A stretch of 64,000 nucleotides of DNA, taken from positions 1-64,000 of the forward strand of contig USQZ01000003.1 in the NCBI GenBank assembly GCA_900556975.1, written 5' to 3'. This document shows, one piece after another, positions 27,342 through 37,020 of this stretch (positions are counted from its first letter, which is position 1; every line of letters begins with the position of its first letter). The position numbers and the translations under genes were made by a program. Source of the stretch: an uncultured Clostridium sp. (GTDB lineage Bacteria; Bacillota; Clostridia; TANB77; CAG-508). Below the pieces are notes generated by a model that worked only from the letters and a program-made list of their open reading frames with translations, did not search any database and was not told where the DNA came from.

Positions 27342-28976
27342 CTATTTTTTATAAAATTCTTCTCCTATAAATTCATATTCAATGTTAGTTAGATTGCTTA
27401 TATATGTATCATAACTTGATACATTCTTTTTGTTGTCTATATAATAAACTTGTGAGTATGCTGGAGTATCTATTACTGACCCATCAGCATTTTTTAATGA
27501 TATTTTATTTCCTGATAAATCAACTAAATCATACTGGATATTGCTTGGAAATCCTGATGAATTGAAATTTACTTTAGCTGGTAAATTAGCGCATATCAAT
27601 ATTTCCTGATTTAATAACATTGGATTAATGTAGTCATATTCTATGTTTAACATTTTTTGAAATTCTTTATTTATTATAATATATTTATTATCCATGTTTT
27701 TTACTATATAAGCATCATCAAGTACAAAAATATCTTTATATTCGTCTGATACTCTTTCACCGTTCTCATTTGCAAAGTAAATTATCTCTTTATCATAATC
27801 TTTTATTAATATGTATTGATCAAAAAATTCTAATATCTGAATATTTCCTTCTAGTTCAACTCTTTTAGTTTCTTTTGTATACCATCCTTGCTTATTTTCT
27901 GATGTTTTATAGAATGGTAGATATCCATTACTGTATACGTATAAGTTACTTCCGTCAAATTTTAAATTATCACAATCTATACTTACTTTAATGTTTGAAT
28001 TATCTTTTTTCATAAACTCATATCTGTTTTTGGTGCCTGTTTGTGAAACAGTTATATAAATATCATATTCATCATTAAATGGATATCTATATGGATACTT
28101 ATCATATGATTTTATTGTAGTCATATTTCTAGTTGGTATTGTAGAAAATTTAGCTGTTATTTTCCCTGATTGATTAAATGTATCTGTATATAATTCTTGC
28201 AATTTTTCTATTTGTTTTTCATAATTATCAATTGCTATATTGTTTTTATATGACATTACTGTTCTTTGATTCTTTAAAATAATTGATGCTGTATCATCTT
28301 GACATACTAATGCTATATCAAAATCTTTATCATACATTGTTATAGTTATAAATGGTGATGCATAATCATATTTAAAATCTATTTTTGTCTCGCCATTTTT
28401 GTTGATATATCCCCATTTTCCGTCTCTTTCTACATTAAGATAAAATTCGTTATCTTCTCCCAAAACGCTTATATTTTTGAAGTATTCTGTATTATATTCT
28501 AGATAACCTTTGCTTTCTTCTTTTACTATTTTCTTTACTTTGTCTTTATATGTTAATATATTCAAACCAAGTAAACCGATTGCAATAATAACAATTGCTA
28601 CTACTACAATATAAAATATATTGTTCATGTATATCATATTTTCTCTGAACATCTGAATGATCACCATTAAAGCTGATAAAATATATAAAACTCCTATGTA
28701 TGGAACATGTACAAAATAAAAACATGATGAAAATATCGCAAGTATATATGTAAATAGCAATATTTTATCTTTTCTATTACAAATTAATGTTATTAAATTT
28801 ATAATTGCAACTGCTATTGTTAAGGCTAATATGTATCTATTAATTTCAGTTATAACTTTTAGTTCTTCTGTGCTTGCTCGTGATATGCTTGGCAAATAGA
28901 AATTAAAAAGCAAAACTAAAAGTCCAAAAAATAGGTTCATTCCAGCTACAACACTGTTAACAATTTTACCTCTCAT
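27342..28976 (-). CDS. WG-repeat membrane protein
   Basis: Four or five membrane helices (about 1-150) are followed by an extracytoplasmic region with WG (beta-hairpin) repeats, best seen in ERDGKWGYINKNGETKIDFKYDYASPF. Further diverged units follow (NKQGWYTKETKRVELEGN, FANENGERVSDEYKDIFVL, NKYIIINKEFQKMLNIEYDYINP). A second WG protein is encoded at 39784-41508. No known reaction; binding or surface function is likely. Its start overlaps the DUF368 gene by 11 bases. Confidence 0.8.
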   Translation of the reverse strand: MRGKIVNSVVAGMNLFFGLLVLLFNFYLPSISRASTEELKVITEINRYILALTIAVAIINLITLICNRKDKILLFTYILAIFSSCFYFVHVPYIGVLYILSALMVIIQMFRENMIYMNNIFYIVVVAIVIIAIGLLGLNILTYKDKVKKIVKEESKGYLEYNTEYFKNISVLGEDNEFYLNVERDGKWGYINKNGETKIDFKYDYASPFITITMYDKDFDIALVCQDDTASIILKNQRTVMSYKNNIAIDNYEKQIEKLQELYTDTFNQSGKITAKFSTIPTRNMTTIKSYDKYPYRYPFNDEYDIYITVSQTGTKNRYEFMKKDNSNIKVSIDCDNLKFDGSNLYVYSNGYLPFYKTSENKQGWYTKETKRVELEGNIQILEFFDQYILIKDYDKEIIYFANENGERVSDEYKDIFVLDDAYIVKNMDNKYIIINKEFQKMLNIEYDYINPMLLNQEILICANLPAKVNFNSSGFPSNIQYDLVDLSGNKISLKNADGSVIDTPAYSQVYYIDNKKNVSSYDTYISNLTNIEYEFIGEEFYKK

Positions 28977-29808
28977 CTATCATCTCTCCATTTTCTTTTG
29001 TCTCTTCAACCTTTTTATCTAGCTTAGTTATTCCTAGCATAGCTATAAAAAATACTATTGCTATAATTACTCCTATTACACCTTGTAATGGGCTCGTAAA
29101 TTCTGGGATAAACATAACTAATGATGTTAATGAAAATCCAATTATTGCATAATATGTAATTCCATAAAATTTTTTAAATAAATATGTAATCATTCCTGCT
29201 GTTGTTAAAGCTAAAGTTATATATCCTATTCCAAACGGAATTATTACTGCCATATTAAATGATGTAAATCCTTGAAGGATTGGTGCCAAAACACCCATAT
29301 ATATAAGAATATGTATTGTAGTCATTCCTGGCATTACAGCTCCCCATGCATATATTGCTCCATATATTATTAACTCAATAGGGCTAACATATGTAACAGT
29401 TTCTCCTGCCTTAGTATTATTTGCAATCTGTGTACAAATAATTGTTATTATTAATGCAATTAATGTGCTTATTAAGTAAGATTTCTTAAATCCTTTTTTA
29501 TTAGCTACTTTAAATAATGTAGGTATTCCTCCAATGATGATTCCTAAAAAAGCACATCTTGTAAAAGCATTGTATTCATTAAGTAAATATGTTACGAGCT
29601 TTGCACAGCATGCAGCACTAAGTAATATTCCAAGTAGTATTGGCCAAATGTATTTTAAGTTCTCTTTAAAATTTTTGAATGGATTTGCTATAATCTCCAT
29701 ACATCTGTCATAAATACCTAGTACAATTGCAAATGTTCCAGCGCCTGCAGTAAGTGCTGCTACTCCTATAATCATTCCTTTAATAAACTTTGTAATATTC
29801 TCTTTCAT
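28966..29808 (-). CDS. DUF368 (PopT-type) membrane protein
   Basis: This 280-aa integral membrane protein has the DUF368 features: N-terminal FIKGMIIGVAALTAGAGTFAIVLGIYDR, and a second inverted copy IYGAIYAWGAVMPGMTTIHILIYMGV. Family members recycle undecaprenyl phosphate across the membrane. The usual PGVSGGT motif is altered here to TAGAGTF and PGMTTIH, so specificity could differ. It lies between nadD and the WG protein in one operon. Confidence 0.85.
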   Translation of the reverse strand: MKENITKFIKGMIIGVAALTAGAGTFAIVLGIYDRCMEIIANPFKNFKENLKYIWPILLGILLSAACCAKLVTYLLNEYNAFTRCAFLGIIIGGIPTLFKVANKKGFKKSYLISTLIALIITIICTQIANNTKAGETVTYVSPIELIIYGAIYAWGAVMPGMTTIHILIYMGVLAPILQGFTSFNMAVIIPFGIGYITLALTTAGMITYLFKKFYGITYYAIIGFSLTSLVMFIPEFTSPLQGVIGVIIAIVFFIAMLGITKLDKKVEETKENGEMIDER

Positions 29809-29823
29809 TTCTTTTCCTTTATA

Positions 29824-30387
29824 TTAATTATATAAATTATTTTCTATTATGTATTCTTTTACATCCTTTGAAACATATTTTTCAATGTCTTGATTTTTTC
29901 TTATCATGTTCCTTATTATACTTGAACTTATTTTTAAGTTTTCTTTATTTTCCATATATATAATATTAGGACTTTTTATTTCTAACGCTTTGTTTTCTCT
30001 TCTTTGAAATATTAAATATTTATATTCTTTTAGCTTCTCATAGTTTTCCCATGAGCTCATTTTTTCGTAATTATCTTCTCCCATCAAAAAATATATGTCA
30101 TCATTACTATATTTTTCTTTAATTGTTTCAAATATTTCGTTTGCTTTAAAACTTCTATTCATCTCTTGTTCAATGTCTGAAACAAACATTTTTGAATTGT
30201 CTTTGCATTCTAAATTTAGCATATCAATTCTTTGAGATATATCTATTAGTCCTTGTTTTTTGTAAAAATTATTTACTGGCACAAAATAAATTGCATCAAA
30301 AGAATATTCTTTTAATGCCTCTTTTACTAAGTTAATATGTGCTATTGTCGGTGGGTTAAATGCCCCACCGAAAAAGCCTATTTTCAT
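29824..30387 (-). CDS. nadD: Nicotinate-nucleotide adenylyltransferase
   Basis: It joins nicotinate mononucleotide and ATP to make deamido-NAD. The N-terminal nucleotidyl-transferase motif is GFFGGAFNPPTIAH (the T/H of GxFxPxHxGH is shifted: PTIAH), and the C-terminal motif is ISSSIIRNMI. At 187 aa it is normal length. The ATG at 30387 has GGAAGG about 9 bases upstream; the ATG at 30396 lies too close to it. The neighbours usual in Bacillota (yqeK, rsfS) are absent. Confidence 0.93.
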   Translation of the reverse strand: MKIGFFGGAFNPPTIAHINLVKEALKEYSFDAIYFVPVNNFYKKQGLIDISQRIDMLNLECKDNSKMFVSDIEQEMNRSFKANEIFETIKEKYSNDDIYFLMGEDNYEKMSSWENYEKLKEYKYLIFQRRENKALEIKSPNIIYMENKENLKISSSIIRNMIRKNQDIEKYVSKDVKEYIIENNLYN

Positions 30388-30413
30388 TTTTTTCATTCCT
30401 TCCTATATTGCTA

Positions 30414-31097
30414 TTATTCGTGTGTTTCTATTTCTTTTTTTACTATTTCAAAAATTTCTTCATGTATATCCTCAATAGTTCTAATTTGATTGTCTTTTAC
30501 ACAATTTATTTCTTCCCAATCATATTCTTTTGCAAGCTCACATGCTGCCTTGTAACTCTCAGCTAAGTATTCTGCATCTTTTTCATGGATGTCTTTTTCC
30601 ATTGTATGACTAAATTTATTTTCTCTGTTTTCCATTAATTTCAAACTATTTCTTGGTGGCATGTTAAGGAAAAATACCTTATCTGGTTTTGGGATTTTAT
30701 ACATGTTAAACTCTAAATCAAATAACCATTCTATGAATTTTTTTCTTTCTGTTTTGTCTTGAATTTTTCCTGCTTGATGTATCATATTTGATGTTGTATA
30801 TCTATCAACTAAAAGTATTCCTCCAGTTTCATAATATTTCTCAAGTTCTGTTTTATATGTTGCATATCTGTCTGCTGCATAAAATGTTGAAGCCACATAT
30901 GCACTTACATCACTTGGATGTTTTCCAAAGTCTCCTGATAAATACATTTTTACCAATGATGATGAAGGGCTTTCATAATTTGGAAATGAAGCTGTTTTAT
31001 ACTTTATTCCCATTTCATCAAATTTATTTTTTAATTTCAAAAATTGTGTTTGTTTTCCACTTCCATCAGTTCCATCAATAACAAATAGTTTTCCCAT
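30414..31097 (-). CDS. tmk: Thymidylate kinase
   Basis: It phosphorylates dTMP to dTDP. P-loop DGTDGSGKQTQ (residues 8-18), the DR(Y/H) motif VDRYTTSN, and FLNMPPRNSLKLM are present. GKQTQ in place of GKSTQ and a length of 227 aa mark a clostridial subtype. Encoded between metG and nadD. Confidence 0.93.
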   Translation of the reverse strand: MGKLFVIDGTDGSGKQTQFLKLKNKFDEMGIKYKTASFPNYESPSSSLVKMYLSGDFGKHPSDVSAYVASTFYAADRYATYKTELEKYYETGGILLVDRYTTSNMIHQAGKIQDKTERKKFIEWLFDLEFNMYKIPKPDKVFFLNMPPRNSLKLMENRENKFSHTMEKDIHEKDAEYLAESYKAACELAKEYDWEEINCVKDNQIRTIEDIHEEIFEIVKKEIETHE

Positions 31098-31110
31098 TTT
31101 TTACTCCTTA

Positions 31111-32712
31111 TTAATCAATTTTTAATCTTTCGAATAGAGGTTCAATATTTTTGCTTGTTAAATCTATTTCTTTTTCTATATAGATAGGTTTCCAGCTTGG
31201 TTCTGGTAACTCAAGATATTCTCTTATCTTTTTAGTTGTTGTAGGCATGATTGGTTCAAATAAGTTGCTTAAATTTGCAATTATATTTGCACAAGTAAAT
31301 ATTGTATTTTTAAATGCTTGCTTATCTTCTTTTATTTGTTTCCAAGGTTCTTGAGTATCATAATATTTATTAGCCTTTTCAACTAAATCCATTATTTTTT
31401 CTGTTGCTTCTCTAAATTCTAATCTTTCAATTAAATCACTAACTTCTGAATAAATTTTTTCAATCTCTTCTTTTATTTCTGAATCTAGTGTAGCAACTTC
31501 TATTTTTTCAATTCCTTTAAATTTCAATGTTCTGTTTACTAAATTTCCGAATTTGTTTAATAATTCTCCGTTATGTGTTGCAACAAAATCTTCTGGAGTA
31601 AAGTTTGTATCTTTCTTTTCTGGTCCATTACTTATTAAGTGATATCTTAAAGAATCTACCGGATATTTTTCTAATGCTTCTAATGCAGTTATTCCAATCT
31701 TTTTACTCTTTGAAAATTTTTGATCATTATAATTTAGATATTCTGTTGATACTATTGTATCAACTAGATGGTAATTGTCTTCTTGACCAAGAAGTAATGC
31801 ATTTAAAATTATGCTGTGGAATACTATGTTGTCTTTTCCGTGGCACATATAAATTTTATTATTTCTTCCTTCTTTCCAGAAATCTTCCCAGTCCCATCCT
31901 CTTTCTTCACAAACTCTCATTGTGTCTGTTAAATAACCTAGTACAGCATCTATCCATACATACATTCTTTTATCTTCATATCCTTCAACTGGTATGTCGA
32001 CGCCCCAAGTAAGATCTCTTGTTACAGCTCTTTCTTTTAATCCTTGTTTTAAGTATTTCTCAGTTTCGTTTCTTGCATTAACTCTCCAACCATCTTTAAC
32101 TTCTGCTGTGTGTTTTTCTATTTTTTCTTGGAATTTAGGTAATCCTAAATACAATATTTTATTATTCTTTTCAATAGTTTTAGTTCCACAAACTATACAA
32201 TTTCCACCTATTAATTCTTCAGAAGTTGGAACGTGTAAGCATTTGTCACATTGATCTCCTTTTGTTTCTTCTCCACATTCAGGACAAGTTAATATAACTT
32301 CTCTATCTGCTAAGAATTTTTCGCATTTTGGGCAATAGCATTGTGGCTCTATTTTTTCATAAATATATCCGTTATCATAAAGTTTTCTAAATAATTTTTG
32401 TACATGTTCTTTGTGATAATCTGTATCTGTGCTTGAAAACAAGTCATATGAAAAATTCATTTTATTAAAAACTTCTCTGAATTCTTTATCATAGCTATCT
32501 GCTATTTCTTTGGGTTCTTTTCCTTCTTTTCTTGCTCTTTCAGTTATTGGAGTACCATGGCAATCTGAACCAGAAACAAACATAACTTTATCACCTTTTA
32601 GTCTGTGATATCTTGCAAGTAAATCACCTGACATTAATCCAGCTATATGTCCTAAGTGTAATGAACTATTGGCATATGGCCAAGCATTTCCTATTAATAC
32701 ATTTTTACTCAT
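31111..32712 (-). CDS. metG: Methionyl-tRNA synthetase
   Basis: This class I synthetase charges initiator and elongator tRNA-Met. HIGH-type motif SSLHLGHIAG (about 17-26), zinc knuckles CPKCEKF..CPECGEETKGDQCDKC (about 125-160), the KMSKS-type KFSKSKKIG and WVDAVLGYLTD-like WIDAVLGYLTD are present. At 533 aa it lacks the C-terminal Trbp111-like tRNA-binding domain found in many Bacillota. Only 34 bases separate it from the upstream gene, so it has no private T-box. It heads or continues a long operon down to znuA/C. Confidence 0.96.
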   Translation of the reverse strand: MSKNVLIGNAWPYANSSLHLGHIAGLMSGDLLARYHRLKGDKVMFVSGSDCHGTPITERARKEGKEPKEIADSYDKEFREVFNKMNFSYDLFSSTDTDYHKEHVQKLFRKLYDNGYIYEKIEPQCYCPKCEKFLADREVILTCPECGEETKGDQCDKCLHVPTSEELIGGNCIVCGTKTIEKNNKILYLGLPKFQEKIEKHTAEVKDGWRVNARNETEKYLKQGLKERAVTRDLTWGVDIPVEGYEDKRMYVWIDAVLGYLTDTMRVCEERGWDWEDFWKEGRNNKIYMCHGKDNIVFHSIILNALLLGQEDNYHLVDTIVSTEYLNYNDQKFSKSKKIGITALEALEKYPVDSLRYHLISNGPEKKDTNFTPEDFVATHNGELLNKFGNLVNRTLKFKGIEKIEVATLDSEIKEEIEKIYSEVSDLIERLEFREATEKIMDLVEKANKYYDTQEPWKQIKEDKQAFKNTIFTCANIIANLSNLFEPIMPTTTKKIREYLELPEPSWKPIYIEKEIDLTSKNIEPLFERLKID

Positions 32713-32746
32713 CTTTAATCAGTCTCCTCTGTCTATAATTTATATT

Positions 32747-34429
32747 TTAACGTGGTCTTTGTCTTTTCATTCCATATTCATATTCTTCATCTTCAATTTC
32801 TCTTGTTGTAGCCCTTGCTTCATCTATATTTAACTGTGCTAATATAGTTGAACGTTGAGCATACAAATCTGGTAATTCTCTTTTTTCATCACCTAGTTCA
32901 TATGACATATCTACTTCTGTTTTTGAATCTATTGTTTCTTCATCATCTATTTCAATACAGTTTTCAACGCATTGCTCATTATGTCCTGTTCTGCTTTCTA
33001 TTTCAATAATTCTATCTTCAACTGTATTTAATCTTTCTAATAGTTCTTTTCTTTTTGATATATCTTCGAATTTAATTTGGTTTTCTTCGTATGGTGTTTC
33101 TTGTTCTTCTTTTCTCTCGATTACATCTTGTTTTTCCTCAACTTCGTCTTTAAATTGAGTTACTTTAACTTCTCGTTGTCTATCAGTATCTGCTCTTCCT
33201 TCCATATAAATGCTTTCAGGATAAACTTTTGAAGTTTGTACGTTAACAAATTTACTATCTCCTGTGTTTCTACTTTCAATTAAGTTTAAATCAGTTTCTC
33301 CCATTTCACCTATGAAAAGTAAGTAGTTATCTTCTTTAGTGTCGTCTACACCGCGTTTACGAATTTGAAAATAATTGTACTTAGTTTGATTTGGATTTCC
33401 TTTTCCTGCTCTTATTTCACCTGTTTTTAATTTAACAGGATTGTTTTTATTTGCCATTGTATCTCTTAATACATGTGCTACTTCTCTTGCAACAGGGGTT
33501 ATTTCATAGCCTTGTAATTGTTCAAATTTTCCGTCCTCAGTTTCTCTTACTGTAATAAACTTACTAGAAACAGCTCCATCTCGTGTTCTAATTATATATT
33601 TTGTATCGTTTTTATCTGCCTTATCGTTTAAAAGCTTTGAGCCTTCATCTTTATCTTCGATTTTTATCATGCTTACAATATAGTCTGAATCTACGCCTAA
33701 ATCTTTTGCAACTTTTTGCTTTTCTATTTCTTCCTTAGTTTTTTCAGCTTGCTTTTCTTGCAATGAAACAACCTTTAAAGAATTTCCTTTTTCTTTATCA
33801 TCAGATTCAACTTCTTTTACTACTAAGTCTTTTGATAATTTTATTAGACCTACTTGTTCAAATGGCTTTAGTTTTTCTTCTAATTCTGGATCAAGTCTTG
33901 TTAAGCCTCTTTCATCAACTTCTGCTAGTTCTTGTAAGTTTTTAACTTGAACAGTTCCATCTTTTAATGCCTTTATTTCAACGCCTTTTTTTCTCATTTC
34001 TTTTAATTGTTCTGGATTTATTTGTTTTCTTATCATCTCGCGCATTGTAGCACTATCCGCAATATCTTTAAAAGGTAAGTTATTCGCCATTACTTCAATT
34101 TGCTCTAGTCGTAATCCATCACGCATTAAAGACAAAATATCTTTCCTTTTTAATCCTGTTTCATCCATCAATTTTTGAATTTGTTCTTGTTCATAGCTAT
34201 AATTAGTTACATTTAGAATCTCTGATTTTCCTTCTGTGTTCTGCATTACGATTATATTTGGTATTTTTATACTGCCATCTGCTAGTTCTATATCAGACAT
34301 TCTTCTGATTGATGAAAAAGTTTCTCTTTCTCTTCCAGTTTTTAAAAGATAATCATGCATTAATGTAAGTTCAGAAAGTTCTTCTCCTAATAATTCTTTC
34401 TCTTTTTCCTTTAATAAACCTTTCGCCAT
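32747..34429 (-). CDS. Unknown charged cytoplasmic protein (560 aa)
   Basis: I recognise no family. The sequence is highly charged, helical and free of membrane segments. A helix-turn-helix-like stretch is possible around MDETGLKRKDILSLMRDGL (about 95-115). A central alpha/beta region (about 260-400) includes YIIRTRDGAVSSKFITVRE and YNYFQIRKRGVDDTKEDNY. The C-terminal 150 residues are acidic. AAAGGA precedes the ATG at 34429; the upstream ATG at 34459 is not supported. It lies between glmM and metG in the same direction. Confidence 0.72.
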   Translation of the reverse strand: MAKGLLKEKEKELLGEELSELTLMHDYLLKTGRERETFSSIRRMSDIELADGSIKIPNIIVMQNTEGKSEILNVTNYSYEQEQIQKLMDETGLKRKDILSLMRDGLRLEQIEVMANNLPFKDIADSATMREMIRKQINPEQLKEMRKKGVEIKALKDGTVQVKNLQELAEVDERGLTRLDPELEEKLKPFEQVGLIKLSKDLVVKEVESDDKEKGNSLKVVSLQEKQAEKTKEEIEKQKVAKDLGVDSDYIVSMIKIEDKDEGSKLLNDKADKNDTKYIIRTRDGAVSSKFITVRETEDGKFEQLQGYEITPVAREVAHVLRDTMANKNNPVKLKTGEIRAGKGNPNQTKYNYFQIRKRGVDDTKEDNYLLFIGEMGETDLNLIESRNTGDSKFVNVQTSKVYPESIYMEGRADTDRQREVKVTQFKDEVEEKQDVIERKEEQETPYEENQIKFEDISKRKELLERLNTVEDRIIEIESRTGHNEQCVENCIEIDDEETIDSKTEVDMSYELGDEKRELPDLYAQRSTILAQLNIDEARATTREIEDEEYEYGMKRQRPR

Positions 34430-34473
34430 TTTTAAATTCCTTTCACATAAATTATGCATAGAATAAAGCTAAT

Positions 34474-35841
34474 TTATTTTAATTTTTTCTCTATTAAATC
34501 TGCAATTTCTCTTGCTTTTTTAGTTATAACTTCTTGATCTTCTCCTTCAATCATAACTCTAACTAGTGGTTCTGTTCCTGATGGTCTTATTAATACTCTA
34601 CCATTGCCAGAGAATTCTTCAGACACTTTTTCAATAGCTTCTTTGATTTCTTCATCTTTATCAAAATCATATTTTTTATCGCTATTGACTTTTGCATTAA
34701 TCAATACTTGTGGATATATTTTAACAATTTTGCTAGCTTCTGAAGGTTTTTGATTTCTTTCAAGTAATATTTTTACTAACATTAATGATGTTAATATACC
34801 ATCTCCTGTTGGGTTGTAATCTAAGTAAATAATATGTCCTGATTGCTCTCCGCCTAAGTTGTATCCATTTTTTAACATTTCCTCTAAAACATATCTATCT
34901 CCAACTTTTGTTTGCTTGAAGTTTATTCCAGCTTTTTCAGAAAATTTATTTAATCCTAAGTTGCTCATAACTGTTGCAACAAGTGTATCGTTTGCAAGTT
35001 TTCCTTCTGATTTTAAATAGTTAGATGCAATAGCTAACATTATATCTCCATCAATCTCATTTCCGTTTTCGTCAACCGCTAGACATCTATCTCCATCGCC
35101 ATCATAAGCTATTCCTAAGCTATATTTTCCTTCAACTACTTTTTTCTTTAACATTCCTAAATGTGTTGATCCACAATTATCATTTATATTAATTCCGTTT
35201 GGTTCATTATTAATAATGTCATGTTTTATTCCTAATCTTTTATAAATTTTATCTGCTACTTTGTATGTTGCACCATTGGCTGTATCTATTAATACTTTAA
35301 AATCATCATTCTTATTTTTTGTAATACTTTCATGGAATATACCTACTATAAAATCAACATAGTCTTCAATCATATCTTCTCTGTTCTCAGAAACTCCTAT
35401 TTTTTCTGATACAGCTGTTAATGCTGATAATTTTTCATCTGAATCCATGATTTCTTCTATTTCTTCTTCTAAGCTATCTGGAATCTTCATTCCTTTGTTG
35501 CTGAAATATTTTACGCCATTAAATTCAAATGTATTGTGAGATGCTGATATTACAACACTTGCATCTGCATTATATTTTTTTGTTAAATATGCTACTGCTG
35601 GTGTTGGTATAACTCCAAGTGATTTTACATTTGCGCCATAGCTTAAAAATCCAGCTATCATAGCACTTTCTATTAATGTTCCAGATATTCTGGTATCTCT
35701 TCCTATAAAAATTGTTGGCATATGGTCTGTATGCTTTGATAAAACTGAAGCTCCAGCCTTTGCAACTCTAAATACTAAATTAGGAGAAAGCTCTGTATTG
35801 GCTATTCTTCTGATTCCATCTGTTCCAAAATATTTTCTCAT
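34474..35841 (-). CDS. glmM: Phosphoglucosamine mutase
   Basis: It interconverts glucosamine-6-phosphate and glucosamine-1-phosphate for cell-wall precursor synthesis. N-terminal MRKYFGTDGIR, catalytic serine region VISASHN (Ser about 101), metal loop DGDGDRC, sugar loop GGEQSGHI and phosphate-binding RPSGTEPLVRVM are all present. The start at 35841 has AAAGGA upstream at 12 bases; earlier in-frame starts (to 35898) lack an SD and exceed the family length. 455 aa. Confidence 0.96.
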   Translation of the reverse strand: MRKYFGTDGIRRIANTELSPNLVFRVAKAGASVLSKHTDHMPTIFIGRDTRISGTLIESAMIAGFLSYGANVKSLGVIPTPAVAYLTKKYNADASVVISASHNTFEFNGVKYFSNKGMKIPDSLEEEIEEIMDSDEKLSALTAVSEKIGVSENREDMIEDYVDFIVGIFHESITKNKNDDFKVLIDTANGATYKVADKIYKRLGIKHDIINNEPNGININDNCGSTHLGMLKKKVVEGKYSLGIAYDGDGDRCLAVDENGNEIDGDIMLAIASNYLKSEGKLANDTLVATVMSNLGLNKFSEKAGINFKQTKVGDRYVLEEMLKNGYNLGGEQSGHIIYLDYNPTGDGILTSLMLVKILLERNQKPSEASKIVKIYPQVLINAKVNSDKKYDFDKDEEIKEAIEKVSEEFSGNGRVLIRPSGTEPLVRVMIEGEDQEVITKKAREIADLIEKKLK

Positions 35842-36015
35842 AATTATTATCATTCCTTTCCCAAGGTCAATTTCTAATTGAAGCAATTTAATTTTCAACC
35901 TAAGACCTTTACATAGATGTTATTATTATACATATTTGCTCTTATTTTTTCAAGTAATTTATGGTATTTTAAATTGTTATTTTTATATGATAAGAAAGTT
36001 TTCCAAACTTCTTGT

Positions 36016-36124
36016 TATAGGACAAAAGCGGACTGTTTATAACATTTGCACTGATTATAACATTTTTAAGTTCGCATCTTTGTTCGCGCACGAAATTTGC
36101 AAAGCAAATTTCTATGCATTGTTA
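36016..36124 (+). repeat. Family A structured intergenic repeat, copy 3
   Basis: AAAAGCGGACTGTTTATAAC start, GATTATAACATTTTTAAG second arm (one arm mismatch, TTCGC), TCTTTGTTCGCGCA, then the perfect palindrome GAAATTTGC-AAA-GCAAATTTC. It lies between the secF terminators and glmM. Confidence 0.88.
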
Positions 36125-36128
36125 GTTT

Positions 36129-36198
36129 TATATAATAGGAAGTTCTGAGAACTTTCCTATTATATAAAAAAGGCAAGGTTTTTTCCTTGCCTTTTTTA
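36129..36198 (-). terminator. Double terminator of the secD-secF operon
   Basis: Two adjacent perfect hairpins: TATAATAGGAAGTTCT against its complement (about 36129-36167), and AAAAAAGGCAAGG/CCTTGCCTTTTTT (36166-36198). The second starts 3 bases after the stop at 36201. Confidence 0.88.
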
Positions 36199-36200
36199 AC

Positions 36201-37019
36201 TTATGCTGTTTTTTCAGTCTTTTTTTCTTCTTCTCTTAATTTATATTCTCTAAATCTTTTTTCATCTTGCATTGTTCTTGTTAATAATTCAAGTACCCAT
36301 ACAAGTAAAAGTATTGCAGAAATATATGATCCAACTGGTATTCTAGCAATTGCTAAAATTGCTAAAACAAATAATTGACTTATTACAAGTTCAAGACCTA
36401 ATTGAACTGGTTCGATTATCCATGCATTTTTGTATAATTTATGATATCTGATTGCTACATAAAACATAACAATTACTAAACTTATTACAAGAGGTGCTAT
36501 GAATTTTTTTATCATATCCCAAACACTAATTTTTGAAACATCATATACTTTAACTTGTGTACTTGAATCTTTTAGCTCTTCAGCTGTATATTCTAATCCA
36601 TATTTTTCTCTAATTTGATTAACTAATTGTGCAACTTCATCATCAGATTTGTCGCTTATTGATTCTACTTGTTGTTCTTGCAAGATATCTTCTTTTTTTA
36701 CATCTTTGATGTTATATGATTTTGAGTATTTCTCATTTAATTTTGAAAATAATGCATTTAATTCATCGTCTGTTATATCTTTTGTATCAATAGAGACGCT
36801 TGTACCATATAGAGTTGTTTTTCTAGTAACATGATCTTCTTTTATAGATTCATCAGCTATTTTTTCAATATCTTTTAATTCATATTCTTTTCCAATTATA
36901 ATTTCAACTCTTTTATGTTCTGAATATAAAGTGCTATAATTAAAACCTTTTGTTTTTACAATAATTGCGCCTAATATGATAGCAATTACCATAATAATAT
37001 ATAATGATTTGTTCTTCAT
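36201..37019 (-). CDS. secF: Divergent SecF-like membrane protein
   Basis: One N-terminal helix (about 5-25), an extracytoplasmic P1-like domain (about 40-160), then a membrane block starting at KFIAPLVISLVIVMFYVAIRYHKLYKN, which fits SecF (SecF has VALVLASLGILIYVAIRF-type sequence). Only about four helices remain after the domain, and the conserved SecF signatures are weak. The call rests on the SecD-like gene ending 1 base before its ATG. GGAG lies 9 bases upstream of the ATG at 37019. SecDF uses the proton gradient to pull secreted proteins outward. Confidence 0.7.
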   Translation of the reverse strand: MKNKSLYIIMVIAIILGAIIVKTKGFNYSTLYSEHKRVEIIIGKEYELKDIEKIADESIKEDHVTRKTTLYGTSVSIDTKDITDDELNALFSKLNEKYSKSYNIKDVKKEDILQEQQVESISDKSDDEVAQLVNQIREKYGLEYTAEELKDSSTQVKVYDVSKISVWDMIKKFIAPLVISLVIVMFYVAIRYHKLYKNAWIIEPVQLGLELVISQLFVLAILAIARIPVGSYISAILLLVWVLELLTRTMQDEKRFREYKLREEEKKTEKTA

Positions 37020-37020
37020 A

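Noticed and set aside
22126..32712. Prophage or integrative element to explain the mixed gene order
   Set aside because: No integrase, attachment repeat, structural or conjugation gene is visible; the genes are chromosomal types.
32713..32746. T-box leader for metG
   Set aside because: Only 34 bases are available and they carry only an SD.
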